From NCBI GenBank assembly GCA_946405105.1, contig CAMJFY010000010.1, positions 1 through 57,231 of the forward strand: DNA of 57,231 nt, given 5' to 3'. Each line of letters starts with the position of its first letter. Position 1 is the first letter of the stretch. The notes under the pieces were generated by a model that saw nothing but the letters and a program-made list of their open reading frames with translations, was not told the DNA's origin and searched no databases. The position numbers and the translations under genes are program-made. This document shows positions 19,111 through 28,164 of this stretch, in pieces. The DNA is from an uncultured Caryophanales bacterium (GTDB lineage Bacteria; Bacillota_I; Bacilli_A; Acholeplasmatales; Anaeroplasmataceae).

Positions 19111-20118
19111 TTATAATAAATGAATGTTACATTTCTCTAATGCAGCTATATCTTCTTCTGGCCAAATAGATGCTTGAACCTCGCCAATATGTGCTTTCTT
19201 TAACATAAACATACAAAGTCTTGATTGGCCAATACCTCCGCCAATTGTTAAAGGTAATTTATCATTTAATACATCTTGATGATACTTATCATTAATCTTT
19301 TCTAATTCATTCTTTTCTTTCATTTGTTTATATAATGAATCAGCATCAACTCTAATGCCCATTGAAGAAATTTCAAATGCGATATCTAATACATCATAAT
19401 ATAATAAGATATCTCCATTTAATTTCCAATCATCATAATCAGATGCTCTACCATCATGTGGTTGACCATTCTTTAATTTACAACCAATTTGCATTAAGAA
19501 TACTGCTTTATGTTCTTTACAAATTTCATATTCTCTTTGGTTTGGTTCTAATTCAGGATACATTGCTTCTAATTCCTTAGTAGTAATAAAGAATATATCT
19601 TCTGGAAGATCATGCTTAATTTGAGGATATTGTGCTTCTACATTTTTAGCTAACTTCTTTAAAACAGAATAAATTTGTTTAACAGTTTTCTTTAGATATC
19701 CTTTTGTTCTTTCATCTCTTGTAATAACTTTTTCCCAGTCCCATTGATCTACATAACATGAATGCATAGTATCTAGGTCTTCATCTCTTCTTATCGCATT
19801 CATATTTGTATATAGACCTTCACCAGGTTGGAAGCCATATTTACCTAAAGCATTTCTTTTCCATTTTGCTAAAGATTGAACTACTTCAACCTCTTCAGAA
19901 ATGTTTTTAACATCAAATGAAACTCTTCTTTCAAATCCATTTAAATTATCATTTAAGCCTGTAGAAGGGAAAACAAATAATGGGGCAGATACTCTTGTTA
20001 AATTTAATTTCTTGCATAATTCTCTTTCAAAACTATCTCTAACGAATTTAATAGCTTTTTCAGTTTCCTTAACTGTCATATTAGGCTTATAATCTTTTAC
20101 TAAATATAATCTTTTCAT
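19111..20118 (-). CDS. asnA: aspartate-ammonia ligase (asparagine synthetase A)
   Basis: Makes asparagine from aspartate, ammonia and ATP; structurally a relative of class II tRNA synthetases. 335 residues. Motifs include KAIKFVRDSFERELCKKLNL, SAPLFVFPSTGLNDNLNG, YTNMNAIRRDEDLD, MHSCYVDQWDWEKVI and the C-terminal GGGIGQSRLCMFML. AAGGAGA supports the start. It is a single-gene unit behind an asparagine T-box leader, so it should be turned on when charged tRNA-Asn falls. Confidence 0.97.
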   Translation of the reverse strand: MKRLYLVKDYKPNMTVKETEKAIKFVRDSFERELCKKLNLTRVSAPLFVFPSTGLNDNLNGFERRVSFDVKNISEEVEVVQSLAKWKRNALGKYGFQPGEGLYTNMNAIRRDEDLDTMHSCYVDQWDWEKVITRDERTKGYLKKTVKQIYSVLKKLAKNVEAQYPQIKHDLPEDIFFITTKELEAMYPELEPNQREYEICKEHKAVFLMQIGCKLKNGQPHDGRASDYDDWKLNGDILLYYDVLDIAFEISSMGIRVDADSLYKQMKEKNELEKINDKYHQDVLNDKLPLTIGGGIGQSRLCMFMLKKAHIGEVQASIWPEEDIAALEKCNIHLL

Positions 20119-20134
20119 ATTCTATTCTCCTTAT

Positions 20135-20360
20135 AATAAAAAAATCCTTAAGAATAAATCTTAAGGACGAATTATCGCGGTACCACCTTAATTCTGTATA
20201 ACAATATACAGCACTCAAATACTTTAACGCAGTAATACGTAGGGTTCTACTCTGTTCTTCCCTAATCCTCCGAGCTGTTGTCCGATTATTAGTATTATCC
20301 TCTCTCACCAAACAGGATTCGCTTAAATACACCTAAATCATTCTTCTCATCTTAGGATTT
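20135..20360 (-). promoter_or_regulatory. T-box riboswitch, asparagine type
   Basis: The 14-base T-box (AAGGTGGTACCGCG on the minus strand, 20189-20176) pairs with the tRNA acceptor end and precedes a terminator stem (20145-20152 with 20161-20167, then a T run). Stem I closes with AATCC/GGATT (20359-20355 with 20068 plus 200, i.e. 20268-20264). The distal AGCGA and GGTG elements are present. In the specifier loop the bases GACAACAG place codon AAC (asparagine) at 20279-20277, matching asnA. The leader ends about 15 bases before the asnA start. Confidence 0.93.
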
Positions 20361-20469
20361 ACGAATTAATTTTATAACACTTTTGTATATTTGTATAGTA
20401 TTTTTTACAAAAAAGTGATTTTTTTAAATAAAATTTTAATTTTTTGTTAAAATTTAGAATAAAATTCAA

Positions 20470-21084
20470 TTATTTTATGAATGGATTGTGAATTCTTTCA
20501 TATCCTATATCAGTTATATCATTATGTCCGGGATAGCATTTAACATTATCATTAAATGTATTCATAATTCTTTCAAGTGATTCTTCCATTTGACTAAAGC
20601 TTCCACCAGGGAAATCACATCTACCACATGATTCATTAAATAATGTATCACCTGTAAATAAATCATTACCCATTAAATAACAACAAGAGCCTGGAGTATG
20701 ACCTGGAGTATGATATACCTTAAATTTAAAATCTGATATATTTATTTCTTCTAAATCAGATACTTTTATTATATTTAAATTCATTCCATCAAATGGAGAT
20801 TTCCTTCCGATCATTTCATATAAATTTAAATTAGAATCATTAAATACTCTTATTTCATCCTTATATAAATATATAGGCAAATCATTAAAATATTTAATAC
20901 CATCTATGTGATCCATATGAGCATGTGTAATTAATATAGCTAATGGCTTATACGTCTTTTTAATTGCGTTAGCTACTTCTACATACCCAAGACCTGGATC
21001 TACGATAATACATTCTTTATTATCATTAGATATAATATAGCTATTAGTAAAATAAAAGCCTGTAGTCATCATTTCGATTTTCAT
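20470..21084 (-). CDS. MBL-fold metallo-hydrolase (glyoxalase II-like, YcbL type)
   Basis: 204 residues with the full metal-binding set of the metallo-beta-lactamase fold: THAHMDH (about residue 53), HTPGHTPGS, FTGDTLF and CYPGHND. The segment ESCGRCDFPGGSFSQMEESL is characteristic of small hydroxyacylglutathione-hydrolase-like proteins. It probably cleaves a thioester in the cytoplasm; the substrate is not shown by sequence. Its start overlaps the GNAT gene stop (ATGA), so the two are co-translated. Confidence 0.88.
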   Translation of the reverse strand: MKIEMMTTGFYFTNSYIISNDNKECIIVDPGLGYVEVANAIKKTYKPLAILITHAHMDHIDGIKYFNDLPIYLYKDEIRVFNDSNLNLYEMIGRKSPFDGMNLNIIKVSDLEEINISDFKFKVYHTPGHTPGSCCYLMGNDLFTGDTLFNESCGRCDFPGGSFSQMEESLERIMNTFNDNVKCYPGHNDITDIGYERIHNPFIK

Positions 21085-21551
21085 TTAAGTATCTTCTCCA
21101 TTCCAATCTTTTGAGGCTTCATCCCAAGACTCTCATAAAATTTAATAGCATTGTCATTTCCTACCCAAACATTTAATGTGATATTATAAAAGTTATTATT
21201 TTTTGCATATTCCAAAACATAATCATATATCTTATGACCTATATTTTTTCCTCTTACATTTTCATCTACGCATAAATCATCTATATATAATGTTTTAATA
21301 TCTGTTAACATATTATCATTTTTATGTTCAAATACTACACAAAAAGCATAACCTAATACTTTATTATTATCATAATATACAAATATAGGTCTATTATTAT
21401 CATCTATTATCTTTACTAATTCATCTTTACTATATTTAGTACATGGTCCATTAAATAAATCAGGTCTAATATTATGATGTACCATATTAACCTGAACTAA
21501 TAAATCTAAGATATCATCTATATCTGAATACATTGCTTTTCTAATTTCCAT
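21081..21551 (-). CDS. GNAT-family N-acetyltransferase
   Basis: 156 residues spanning a single GNAT domain. The acetyl-CoA site is the DDLCVDENVRGKNIGHKIYD segment (motif A, about residues 93-112), followed by motif B with NVWVGNDNAIKFYESLGM, as in small-molecule or peptide acetyltransferases. The acceptor cannot be predicted. It begins behind GGTGAT and overlaps the next gene by 4 bases. Confidence 0.88.
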   Translation of the reverse strand: MEIRKAMYSDIDDILDLLVQVNMVHHNIRPDLFNGPCTKYSKDELVKIIDDNNRPIFVYYDNNKVLGYAFCVVFEHKNDNMLTDIKTLYIDDLCVDENVRGKNIGHKIYDYVLEYAKNNNFYNITLNVWVGNDNAIKFYESLGMKPQKIGMEKILK

Positions 21552-21562
21552 ATTATCACCTA

Positions 21563-21593
21563 TAAAATAGAAATGGATGCAATACGCATCCTT
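21563..21593 (-). terminator. terminator of the 21592 gene
   Basis: Stem GGATGC (21575-21580) with GCATCC (21586-21591) and a moderately T-rich tail on the minus strand. It overlaps the start region of the GNAT unit. Confidence 0.6.
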
Positions 21594-22059
21594 ATTTCCT
21601 ATTCTTTCTATTAGTAATCATTTTTACAATTCCGATTATAATGAAAGGTAAACCAGCAATACCCACTAAATACATCGGATAATTATTTGATTCTAATAAT
21701 TTATTAAGCCAGAAAAAAATAAAAATAGCAATACCAGAAACTACCAAAAAAGAGCCCACAATTAGAAATATAACTCCTTTTTTAAAATTTGCAGGTCTTT
21801 CACTTATTTCACGTTGTAAATTTTCTTTTCTTATTTGCTCTAAATTCTTTTTACTTTTATAGTAATCTTTTTCTCTTTGTTCTTCTTCAGTTATAAGGCT
21901 ATCATCACCTTCAAATGTTAATTCACAAAAAGTGTGAATATATTTTCCTCTTATTTCTTGGCATCGTTGGTTACTCATCAACCTCCATCCTTTGGATGTA
22001 TATTCTTTGATAGTTCTTTCAGCGTATTCGGGATTTCTTCTAATGACCATATTTTTCAT
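21592..22059 (-). CDS. two-helix membrane protein with coiled-coil segment
   Basis: 155 residues. The N-terminal soluble part includes TIKEYTSKGWRLMSNQRC, a pattern seen in DUF2812- or DUF4177-like small domains. A charged helical stretch (EEEQREKDYYKSKKNLEQI, about 57-90) is followed by two membrane helices (about 96-120 and 128-147). AAGGAGG supports the start. It ends at a hairpin terminator and is probably monocistronic. Function unknown. Confidence 0.6.
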   Translation of the reverse strand: MKNMVIRRNPEYAERTIKEYTSKGWRLMSNQRCQEIRGKYIHTFCELTFEGDDSLITEEEQREKDYYKSKKNLEQIRKENLQREISERPANFKKGVIFLIVGSFLVVSGIAIFIFFWLNKLLESNNYPMYLVGIAGLPFIIIGIVKMITNRKNRK

Positions 22060-22157
22060 AAATAAATCCTCCTTATAAATTCTGATGTATTTTTAAAATG
22101 TCAACCCTATATAGTAATTATACAATAAAATGACAATTATTCAAATAGGTTATAAAA

Positions 22158-22187
22158 CCAAAAAAGGACTAGAAATTTCTAGTCCCT
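22158..22187 (-). terminator. terminator of the InlB-repeat lipoprotein gene
   Basis: Perfect 20-base palindrome GGACTAGAAATTTCTAGTCC (22166-22185) followed by six T on the minus strand. Confidence 0.85.
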
Positions 22188-22193
22188 TATATA

Positions 22194-24698
22194 TTATAAA
22201 TTAATAGTTATAGCAGGTCTTACACCAATAGATGTATAGAAACATTGAGCTGTAGTTGTTGTACCCCCTGTTGTAGCAACAAATACATATGTTGAATCAT
22301 CACCAGTTCTTGTGCTTTGTGAAGCTGTATAATATGAGCCTGCTAAGCCTTGGATTTTTGCATATTCAGTACCTTGGGAAGCAAGAGTACTACTAGTAAA
22401 TTCTGATGTTTTAAATAATCCAACATTGTCTAATTTAGATGTATTAGCTGGAACGTAAGTTGATTTTACAATAATTGCTTTTTCAGTAGTTGAGAATGCT
22501 GTATTATAGAAATCATCATTTAACCAAACTCTAAGATCAGATGCTAAATAGCTATTTGCTGTAGTAGTTAAACCATTATGTGTGAATGAAGTTGTGCTTA
22601 TAGAATTACAATATGCTTGAGAATCTAATATCATATTAGCTAACATTCTTACTTGACCATTATTATTTACTGAAATAGTCCATTTAATTGGTTCAAATTT
22701 AAAATAATATACATATCTTAATGAAAAATTGTTATCATCAATTTGACTATTAGAAGGTGATGCTGAATCCAAAGCATAGCCAGTATATTTAGTAGGTCTA
22801 AAGTTTGTCATATAAACAGCTCTATATTTTGTGTTTTTATATGTAATATCTTTATAGAACATATATTTAGATATATTCGAATCACTATAATAAAGATATG
22901 CTGTCCAACCATTAAGCTCTGTTGCTGTAGGTCTAGAACCTATCTTTGTATTTAAATCTTGTAAAATAGCTGAATTCTTTTCTCTTGATTGTGGGTATGA
23001 ACCAAATGTTACAGTATTACCACTCATTGCATAAACTAATTGATTAATATAAATTGTAATATTATTAGCAGGCATATTGAATGAGAAATCTATTCCTGTA
23101 TATGTAGTGCTTGTATTATCACTTCTTGACCATACGATAGTATAGCTACCTGAATTTTTAACTGACATATTAATTTTTTGACAATATTCAGCTGTTGTAG
23201 CACTAACTGTATATTCAAAACTTGTATTATTAACAACAGTTACTTTGTAATATACCTTTGACCAAATTGCAGTAATTGTTATATTCTCCTTAGGCATTAC
23301 TTCAGGAAGTTCTTTATCCCATCCCTCAAATTGATATCCTGGTCTTACAGGATCTTTTGTTGGAGCGTATACTGCTTGTCCCCACTCTCTTACATATGGC
23401 TCAAATTCTGTACCGCCTTGTGTATCAAATGTAATAGTATATTTTGTTTTTGATTCTAAATAATATGCATAATAATATGTATCGCAAGTTATCATATTAA
23501 ATGATGATACATAAGTATTATTTTTATCTTTCCAACTATAAAATTCATATGTGTAATCAGCATTAGATTCCTTAGTTGGATTTGTTTTAGGTTTTGAAAT
23601 ATATGTACCATATTTGACTGTTTCTTGTTTTATTATTGTAGTTTTATCTTCATCATAGAATGTATATGTATAATAATTAGGATTTGATGTGTATTTAGCA
23701 CTGTAAGATACATCACCTTCAATTGTGCCAAAAGATGAAACTAAAACACTACCAAGATACCAACCATTAAATTTATATGTAGCTTCTATTTTGACTTTAT
23801 CTGCAGGATTCTCTGGGGCAACAATTTGTGTACCATAATCAACAGTAGCCTTCTTTATTTCAGTACCATCTGAATCAAGAAATTTATATGTATATTGTTT
23901 AGTTACCTTATTAAACTTTGGATAATAAGAAACATTATCTTCTAATTTATCATTTTCGTTAAATGCTATGCCATCTAATGTATACCAACCTACAAATTGA
24001 TAAGCATATTGTACATCTCCATCCTTTGTAGGATTATTAGTTGGCTTAGAAATTGATGAACCATAATTCTTAGTATCTTCCTTTAATACTTGTGTACCAT
24101 CTACATTATAAAATTTATATGTATATTGATTTACTGTCTCTCCAAATACAGCTTTATATGTTTGATCAGATGAAACTACTGCTGTAATTGCAGGTTCCCA
24201 TCTTAAAAAACTATAAGAATATTGTTTTGTTGCTTCCTTTAAAGGATTATTATGTGATGGAAGACCTCCAACTTCTACCTTAGTTGTATCAATTAGAGTA
24301 TCATCATCTAATAGCCATGTTATTTTATATTTTCTAACAGTTTCTTCAAATCTTGCATAAAGAGTTATATTAGAATTTATATTATCGAATGAAGTTACTT
24401 TTTCTCCACCCTCTTTTGCTGTATACCAACCTATAAAATCATATGAGTTAGTATCAGTAGATTCTTTTTCAGGATCTGCTGGTGGAATAATGGCATTTCC
24501 TTCTTTTATTGTGTCAGTCTTTATAATTTCTATACCGTCTTCATCATAAAATGAATATGTGTATTCTTTCTTATTTTCATCTAATGAAACATCAGACGTC
24601 TTTGAATCTGATGATTCTTTTTCTTTCCCACAGCTTGCAAATACAAATGCAAAGCTAAATATAGATAAGATTAATAACATTTTAAATGCTTTTCTCAT
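22194..24698 (-). CDS. surface lipoprotein with InlB B-repeats and a DUF6273 domain
   Basis: 834 residues. A signal peptide (about 1-22) ends in FVFASCGKE, whose Cys is the probable lipidation site. An acidic spacer is followed by about six InlB B-type repeats of roughly 70 residues (about 45-500), each with YTYxFYDxDG, a central KYGT...P and xFxGWY, ending in a Flg_new-like copy (TFDTQGG, GYQFEGWDKE). A degenerate beta unit follows, then a C-terminal DUF6273 domain (about 575-834; VTFGSYPQS, EPIKWTI, WLNDDFYNTAFS, SIGVRPAITINL). Likely a cell-surface adhesin or glycan-binding protein. GGAGGG supports the start; single-gene unit. Confidence 0.88.
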   Translation of the reverse strand: MRKAFKMLLILSIFSFAFVFASCGKEKESSDSKTSDVSLDENKKEYTYSFYDEDGIEIIKTDTIKEGNAIIPPADPEKESTDTNSYDFIGWYTAKEGGEKVTSFDNINSNITLYARFEETVRKYKITWLLDDDTLIDTTKVEVGGLPSHNNPLKEATKQYSYSFLRWEPAITAVVSSDQTYKAVFGETVNQYTYKFYNVDGTQVLKEDTKNYGSSISKPTNNPTKDGDVQYAYQFVGWYTLDGIAFNENDKLEDNVSYYPKFNKVTKQYTYKFLDSDGTEIKKATVDYGTQIVAPENPADKVKIEATYKFNGWYLGSVLVSSFGTIEGDVSYSAKYTSNPNYYTYTFYDEDKTTIIKQETVKYGTYISKPKTNPTKESNADYTYEFYSWKDKNNTYVSSFNMITCDTYYYAYYLESKTKYTITFDTQGGTEFEPYVREWGQAVYAPTKDPVRPGYQFEGWDKELPEVMPKENITITAIWSKVYYKVTVVNNTSFEYTVSATTAEYCQKINMSVKNSGSYTIVWSRSDNTSTTYTGIDFSFNMPANNITIYINQLVYAMSGNTVTFGSYPQSREKNSAILQDLNTKIGSRPTATELNGWTAYLYYSDSNISKYMFYKDITYKNTKYRAVYMTNFRPTKYTGYALDSASPSNSQIDDNNFSLRYVYYFKFEPIKWTISVNNNGQVRMLANMILDSQAYCNSISTTSFTHNGLTTTANSYLASDLRVWLNDDFYNTAFSTTEKAIIVKSTYVPANTSKLDNVGLFKTSEFTSSTLASQGTEYAKIQGLAGSYYTASQSTRTGDDSTYVFVATTGGTTTTAQCFYTSIGVRPAITINL

Positions 24699-24788
24699 AA
24701 TAATCCCTCCATTATCATAAATTCAAAGATATTATATAGTAATATATAATAATAAAAACCACCCAAAAGAGTGATTTTTTAGACTTTA

Positions 24789-24817
24789 TAAAACAAAAAA
24801 GCCCAAACGGGCTTTAA
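24789..24817 (-). terminator. terminator of rpmG
   Basis: Stem AAAGCCC / GGGCTTT with a 4-base loop (24799-24816) and a T run on the minus strand. Confidence 0.85.
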
Positions 24818-24832
24818 ATGTTATATTAGATA

Positions 24833-24982
24833 CTACTTCTTTTCTTTATGAATAGTATGCTTACGGCAAGTTGGACAATATTTTTTAATCTCCATTCTTT
24901 CAGGAGTAGTCTTCTTGTTCTTATCTGTATAGTAATTTTCGTTCTTGCAATCAGAACAAACTAATTTAACTAAATCACGCAT
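24833..24982 (-). CDS. rpmG: 50S ribosomal protein L33
   Basis: 49 residues starting [20 protein letters not shown] and ending in [17 protein letters not shown]. It keeps both CxxC pairs, so it is the zinc-binding form of L33. GGAGGG lies at the right distance from the ATG. A single-gene unit with its own terminator; no secE or nusG follows as it does in many relatives. Confidence 0.96.
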   Translation of the reverse strand: MRDLVKLVCSDCKNENYYTDKNKKTTPERMEIKKYCPTCRKHTIHKEKK

Positions 24983-25101
24983 CTTTTATCCCTCCAGACC
25001 TAAAGATTAGTTTACTCGATTATTATATCAAAACAAATATATTAAATCAACAATTATTTTTACAATTTTTAATGTTTATTAACTGTTAAATTAATTATAT
25101 C

Positions 25102-25791
25102 TTATTCCTGATATGAAAGAGTATTATTATTTAGCTCAATTTGTTCTTTTTCTATAATTCTTATTGCTATAAGAGCAATTAAAGATAATGTTGAAATAAT
25201 AACTATTTTTATGATTTTAAAAAACTTTGTGTTAGGCTTTATGAATAACAAAATAACCTCTGCATATATTCCTACTAAGAAATATGCAAGTGGGAAATAA
25301 GCAATAACTATCACAAATAAGATGAATACTATAACTCCCAAACTTAATTGTTTAAATGCTTCTTTCATAAACCAATCACCATAAAATCCGGCTAATACAA
25401 CTTTACCAATTCCAACAATTATACCAATAATTATTAATACTTTTGCTAAAGATGTTTTCTTTGTTGTAACAATGTTTTTTTCTTTATTATATGAAGCATA
25501 TATTATAAATGATCCAATAGATGATAATATGCATAAAAATATTAATGATATGAATCTAAAGACTTTAACAAAGCCATGCTTTTTATTTAAGCATAATAAT
25601 AAAATAGGAATAGCTACTCTAAATAATCCTATTATTACTACTGCAGCTGAAAAGCCAATTCTATCTTCAATACTCCTATCAGTATTATCTCCTAAATATT
25701 GGAATAACAAATAAGCAAGATATCCAAAGCCTATTAAAGCAAATGCTGATAATATAATCTCAATGATAAATAATATTTTAACCTTTTTCAT
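25102..25791 (-). CDS. multi-pass membrane protein, unknown function
   Basis: 229 residues from the ATG at 25791 (MKKVKILFIIEIIL), behind GGGAGA; the longer frame adds 13 residues without support. Six hydrophobic helices are visible (starting at about 6, 42, 75, 110, 145 and 195), with a loop of charged residues after the third (SYNKEKNIVTTKK) and a polar tail. No transporter or enzyme motif is seen. It lies divergent from ispG, sharing the 25792-25940 gap. Confidence 0.6.
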   Translation of the reverse strand: MKKVKILFIIEIILSAFALIGFGYLAYLLFQYLGDNTDRSIEDRIGFSAAVVIIGLFRVAIPILLLCLNKKHGFVKVFRFISLIFLCILSSIGSFIIYASYNKEKNIVTTKKTSLAKVLIIIGIIVGIGKVVLAGFYGDWFMKEAFKQLSLGVIVFILFVIVIAYFPLAYFLVGIYAEVILLFIKPNTKFFKIIKIVIISTLSLIALIAIRIIEKEQIELNNNTLSYQE

Positions 25792-25917
25792 AATATTCTC
25801 CCTCATATATAAAACGATTAAGATTTCCAATTGGTGACATTTTTTAATATTTTCTTGTATTTTATCATTATAAAAATATTTTTGTCAAAGAATGGCCACT
25901 TTGAAGATTTTATGTTG

Positions 25918-25936
25918 TATAATAACTATTGGTGAT
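25918..25936 (+). promoter_or_regulatory. -10 box and GGTGAT ribosome site of ispG
   Basis: TATAAT at 25918-25923 is followed 7 bases later by GGTGAT at 25931-25936 and the ATG at 25941. If this -10 box is used, the leader is only about 11-15 bases. No clear -35 box is visible. Confidence 0.5.
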
Positions 25937-25940
25937 ATTT

Positions 25941-26975
25941 ATGCTAAGAGAAAATACTAGAGTTGTTAAAATTGGTGATAAATATATTGGTGGAAATAAT
26001 CCAATATTAATCCAAAGTATGACTAATACAAAAACTAAAGATGTTAAAGCAACAATTAATCAAATATTAGAATTAGAAAAATATGGTTGTGACATTATTA
26101 GAGTTGCAGTATTAGATATGGAGGATGCGAATGCGATAAAGGAAATAAAAAAAGGTATCCATATACCTTTAGTTGCTGATATCCATTTTGATCCTGAGCT
26201 TGCGATTACTGCTATAAAGAATGGTGTAGATAAAATTAGATTAAATCCTGGTAATATTCAAAATAAAGATAAAATAAAAGAAATTGTATTATTATGTAAA
26301 GAAAGAAATATTCCAATTAGAATTGGTGTTAATTCTGGTTCTTTACCAAAAGGAATGGAATTAAATGCTAAAAATATGATTTTAGCAGCTAAATCTCATA
26401 TTGAAATATTAGAGGCTCTAGATTTCCATAATATAGTATTATCTTTAAAAGCTTCTAATATTAAGTTAGCTAAGGAAGCATATAAGCTAGCTTCTGAAGA
26501 ATTTGAATATCCTTTACATGTAGGTATTACTGAAGCTGGTACTGATTTTAAAGGATTAATAACTTCTTCTATTGGATTAAATGAAATATTAGGATTAGGT
26601 ATTGGAAATACAATTAGAGTATCACTTACTGCTGATCCTATTTTAGAGGTTAAGGCAGCAAAAGATATATTAAAGGAATTAGGTTTGAAAAATAACATTC
26701 CTACATTAACATCATGTCCTACATGTGGTAGAACACAAATTAATTTAATTCCTATTGCTAAAGAAATTGAAGAATATTTATATACTGTTAACAAGGATGT
26801 ACATGTTGCAGTAATGGGATGTATTGTTAACGGACCTGGAGAGGCTAAGGAGGCTGATTTAGGTATTGCCGGTGGTAAGGGCGAAGCATTAATATTCTCT
26901 AAGGGTGTTCCTATTAGAAAAATTAAGGAATCAGAAATTATTACTGAATTAAAGAAAGAAATAGATAAATTTTAG
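25941..26975 (+). CDS. ispG: 4-hydroxy-3-methylbut-2-enyl diphosphate synthase (flavodoxin/ferredoxin)
   Basis: Iron-sulfur enzyme of the MEP isoprenoid pathway that reduces MEcPP to HMBPP. 344 residues from the ATG at 25941 (MLRENTRVVKIG) behind GGTGAT; the TTG at 25929 is less likely. The N-terminal barrel has PILIQSMTNTKT, VADIHFDPELA, KIRLNPGNI and RIGVNSGSLPKG. The C-terminal cluster domain has SCPTCGRT and GCIVNGPGEAKEAD, giving the three cluster cysteines. Size and the lack of a middle insertion match the bacterial form. A bidirectional terminator follows. Confidence 0.97.
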   Translation: MLRENTRVVKIGDKYIGGNNPILIQSMTNTKTKDVKATINQILELEKYGCDIIRVAVLDMEDANAIKEIKKGIHIPLVADIHFDPELAITAIKNGVDKIRLNPGNIQNKDKIKEIVLLCKERNIPIRIGVNSGSLPKGMELNAKNMILAAKSHIEILEALDFHNIVLSLKASNIKLAKEAYKLASEEFEYPLHVGITEAGTDFKGLITSSIGLNEILGLGIGNTIRVSLTADPILEVKAAKDILKELGLKNNIPTLTSCPTCGRTQINLIPIAKEIEEYLYTVNKDVHVAVMGCIVNGPGEAKEADLGIAGGKGEALIFSKGVPIRKIKESEIITELKKEIDKF

Positions 26976-26981
26976 TAAAAG

Positions 26982-27012
26982 AAAAACCGCTTTTAATAAG
27001 CGGTTTATTTTT
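26982..27012. terminator. bidirectional terminator between ispG and the GGDEF gene
   Basis: Perfect stem AAACCGCTT (26984-26992) with AAGCGGTTT (26998-27006), a T-rich run on the plus side and an A-rich flank serving the minus strand. Confidence 0.85.
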
Positions 27013-28094
27013 TATTCTTCTATTTTAAATAATTCATCAAGAGTAACATTAGCCTTAGTTAATAATACAGAGATAAGCTTACCAGCTACAATGAATAAAT
27101 CCATTTCAGCTGATTGCCATACTTTGATATTTGTGCAATCTACTCTTAATAATCCAACTTGCTTGCCATTGCATTCAACAATGATTGCAAATTGAGCTTG
27201 AATTTGTTGATTCTTTAATGCTGCATGTAATTGCATTGAACCTGTTTGTACTAATGATTTTCTAGCATTAAGGAAGAATAATCCACTAGAATTCATTTCT
27301 CTACAAATTAGGTTATGATCAATATATTCAAATTCCTTTACTACACATAATGAATGGATTTGTTCTACACAAATTCTTGAAGTTGATTGTAAACAAATAT
27401 GATCCATCATTAAATAGCTTGATAAATATTGAATTACAGATTTTATACTCTTCTTTAGGTCTTCACCTACTGTTAGAATATTAAATATTCTACAAATCAT
27501 TTCCATTGAAGAGAATAATTTTTCTTTTTTAGGTTGGATAAGAATATTTGAATGCTTTGCAGCTAGGTAAATAACGAAGCAGTTTCTACCCTTCATTTTA
27601 CCTCTATATAATGCTCTATCAGCCTTAGATAAAAGCTCCTCATATGTTTGTCCATCGATTGGGAATCTTGTAATACCTGTTGTTAGAGTAACATTTAATT
27701 CTTCTGCCTTTTCGTATTTGATTCTACCAACAAATACGTTGATGTTATGGCATACCTCCCAAACATCATTATATTCAGTGATACCATCGAAAATAATCAT
27801 GAATTCATCTCCACCGTATCTACCAACAACACCCTTATTACCAATTACTCTTTCAATTTCAGCACCGATGATTTGTAAAATTTCATCACCTAGCATATGA
27901 CCATAATTATCATTTACGCTCTTGAAATTATCGATATCACATAAACATACTGTAAATGGTCTCTTTGATTGAATCATAAATGATAAATAGCTTGAAATCA
28001 CTTCTCTATTTAAAACTTTTGTTAATCCATCAAATGCAAATTGTAAATCCTGATTTTGAAAAAAATCAATGGATTGAAGCTTTTCCATGTTCAT
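27012..28094 (-). CDS. diguanylate cyclase, GGDEF domain with C-terminal GAF-like domain
   Basis: 360 residues. The GGDEF domain (about 18-180) has FDGLTKVLNR, CDIDNFKSVNDNYGHMLGDEIL and the intact catalytic RYGGDEFMIIF, then TGITRFP and ADRALYRGKMKGRN, so it should make cyclic di-GMP. The usual inhibitory RxxD five residues before GGDEF is not present. The second half (about 190-350) is a soluble GAF-like domain (DHICLQSTSRICVEQ and VGLLRVD). There is no membrane segment, so it probably senses a cytoplasmic signal. GAGG supports the first ATG. A consensus promoter lies at 28136-28164. Confidence 0.9.
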   Translation of the reverse strand: MNMEKLQSIDFFQNQDLQFAFDGLTKVLNREVISSYLSFMIQSKRPFTVCLCDIDNFKSVNDNYGHMLGDEILQIIGAEIERVIGNKGVVGRYGGDEFMIIFDGITEYNDVWEVCHNINVFVGRIKYEKAEELNVTLTTGITRFPIDGQTYEELLSKADRALYRGKMKGRNCFVIYLAAKHSNILIQPKKEKLFSSMEMICRIFNILTVGEDLKKSIKSVIQYLSSYLMMDHICLQSTSRICVEQIHSLCVVKEFEYIDHNLICREMNSSGLFFLNARKSLVQTGSMQLHAALKNQQIQAQFAIIVECNGKQVGLLRVDCTNIKVWQSAEMDLFIVAGKLISVLLTKANVTLDELFKIEE

Positions 28095-28135
28095 AATTCT
28101 TTTCCTCTTTTTCTATAAAATCTCTCAATAAAAAA

Positions 28136-28164
28136 ATTATATTAAATATTATTGATTTTGTCAA
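28136..28164 (-). promoter_or_regulatory. promoter of the diguanylate cyclase gene
   Basis: TTGACA (28164-28159), 17 bases, TATAAT (28141-28136) on the minus strand: a perfect consensus. The -35 box overlaps the last codons of the upstream gene (28161-28769). Confidence 0.85.

Noticed and set aside
22194-24698. CRISPR-like or DNA-level repeat array in the large lipoprotein gene
   Set aside because: The repetition is at the protein level (diverged InlB-type repeats of about 70 residues), with no constant DNA repeat or spacers.
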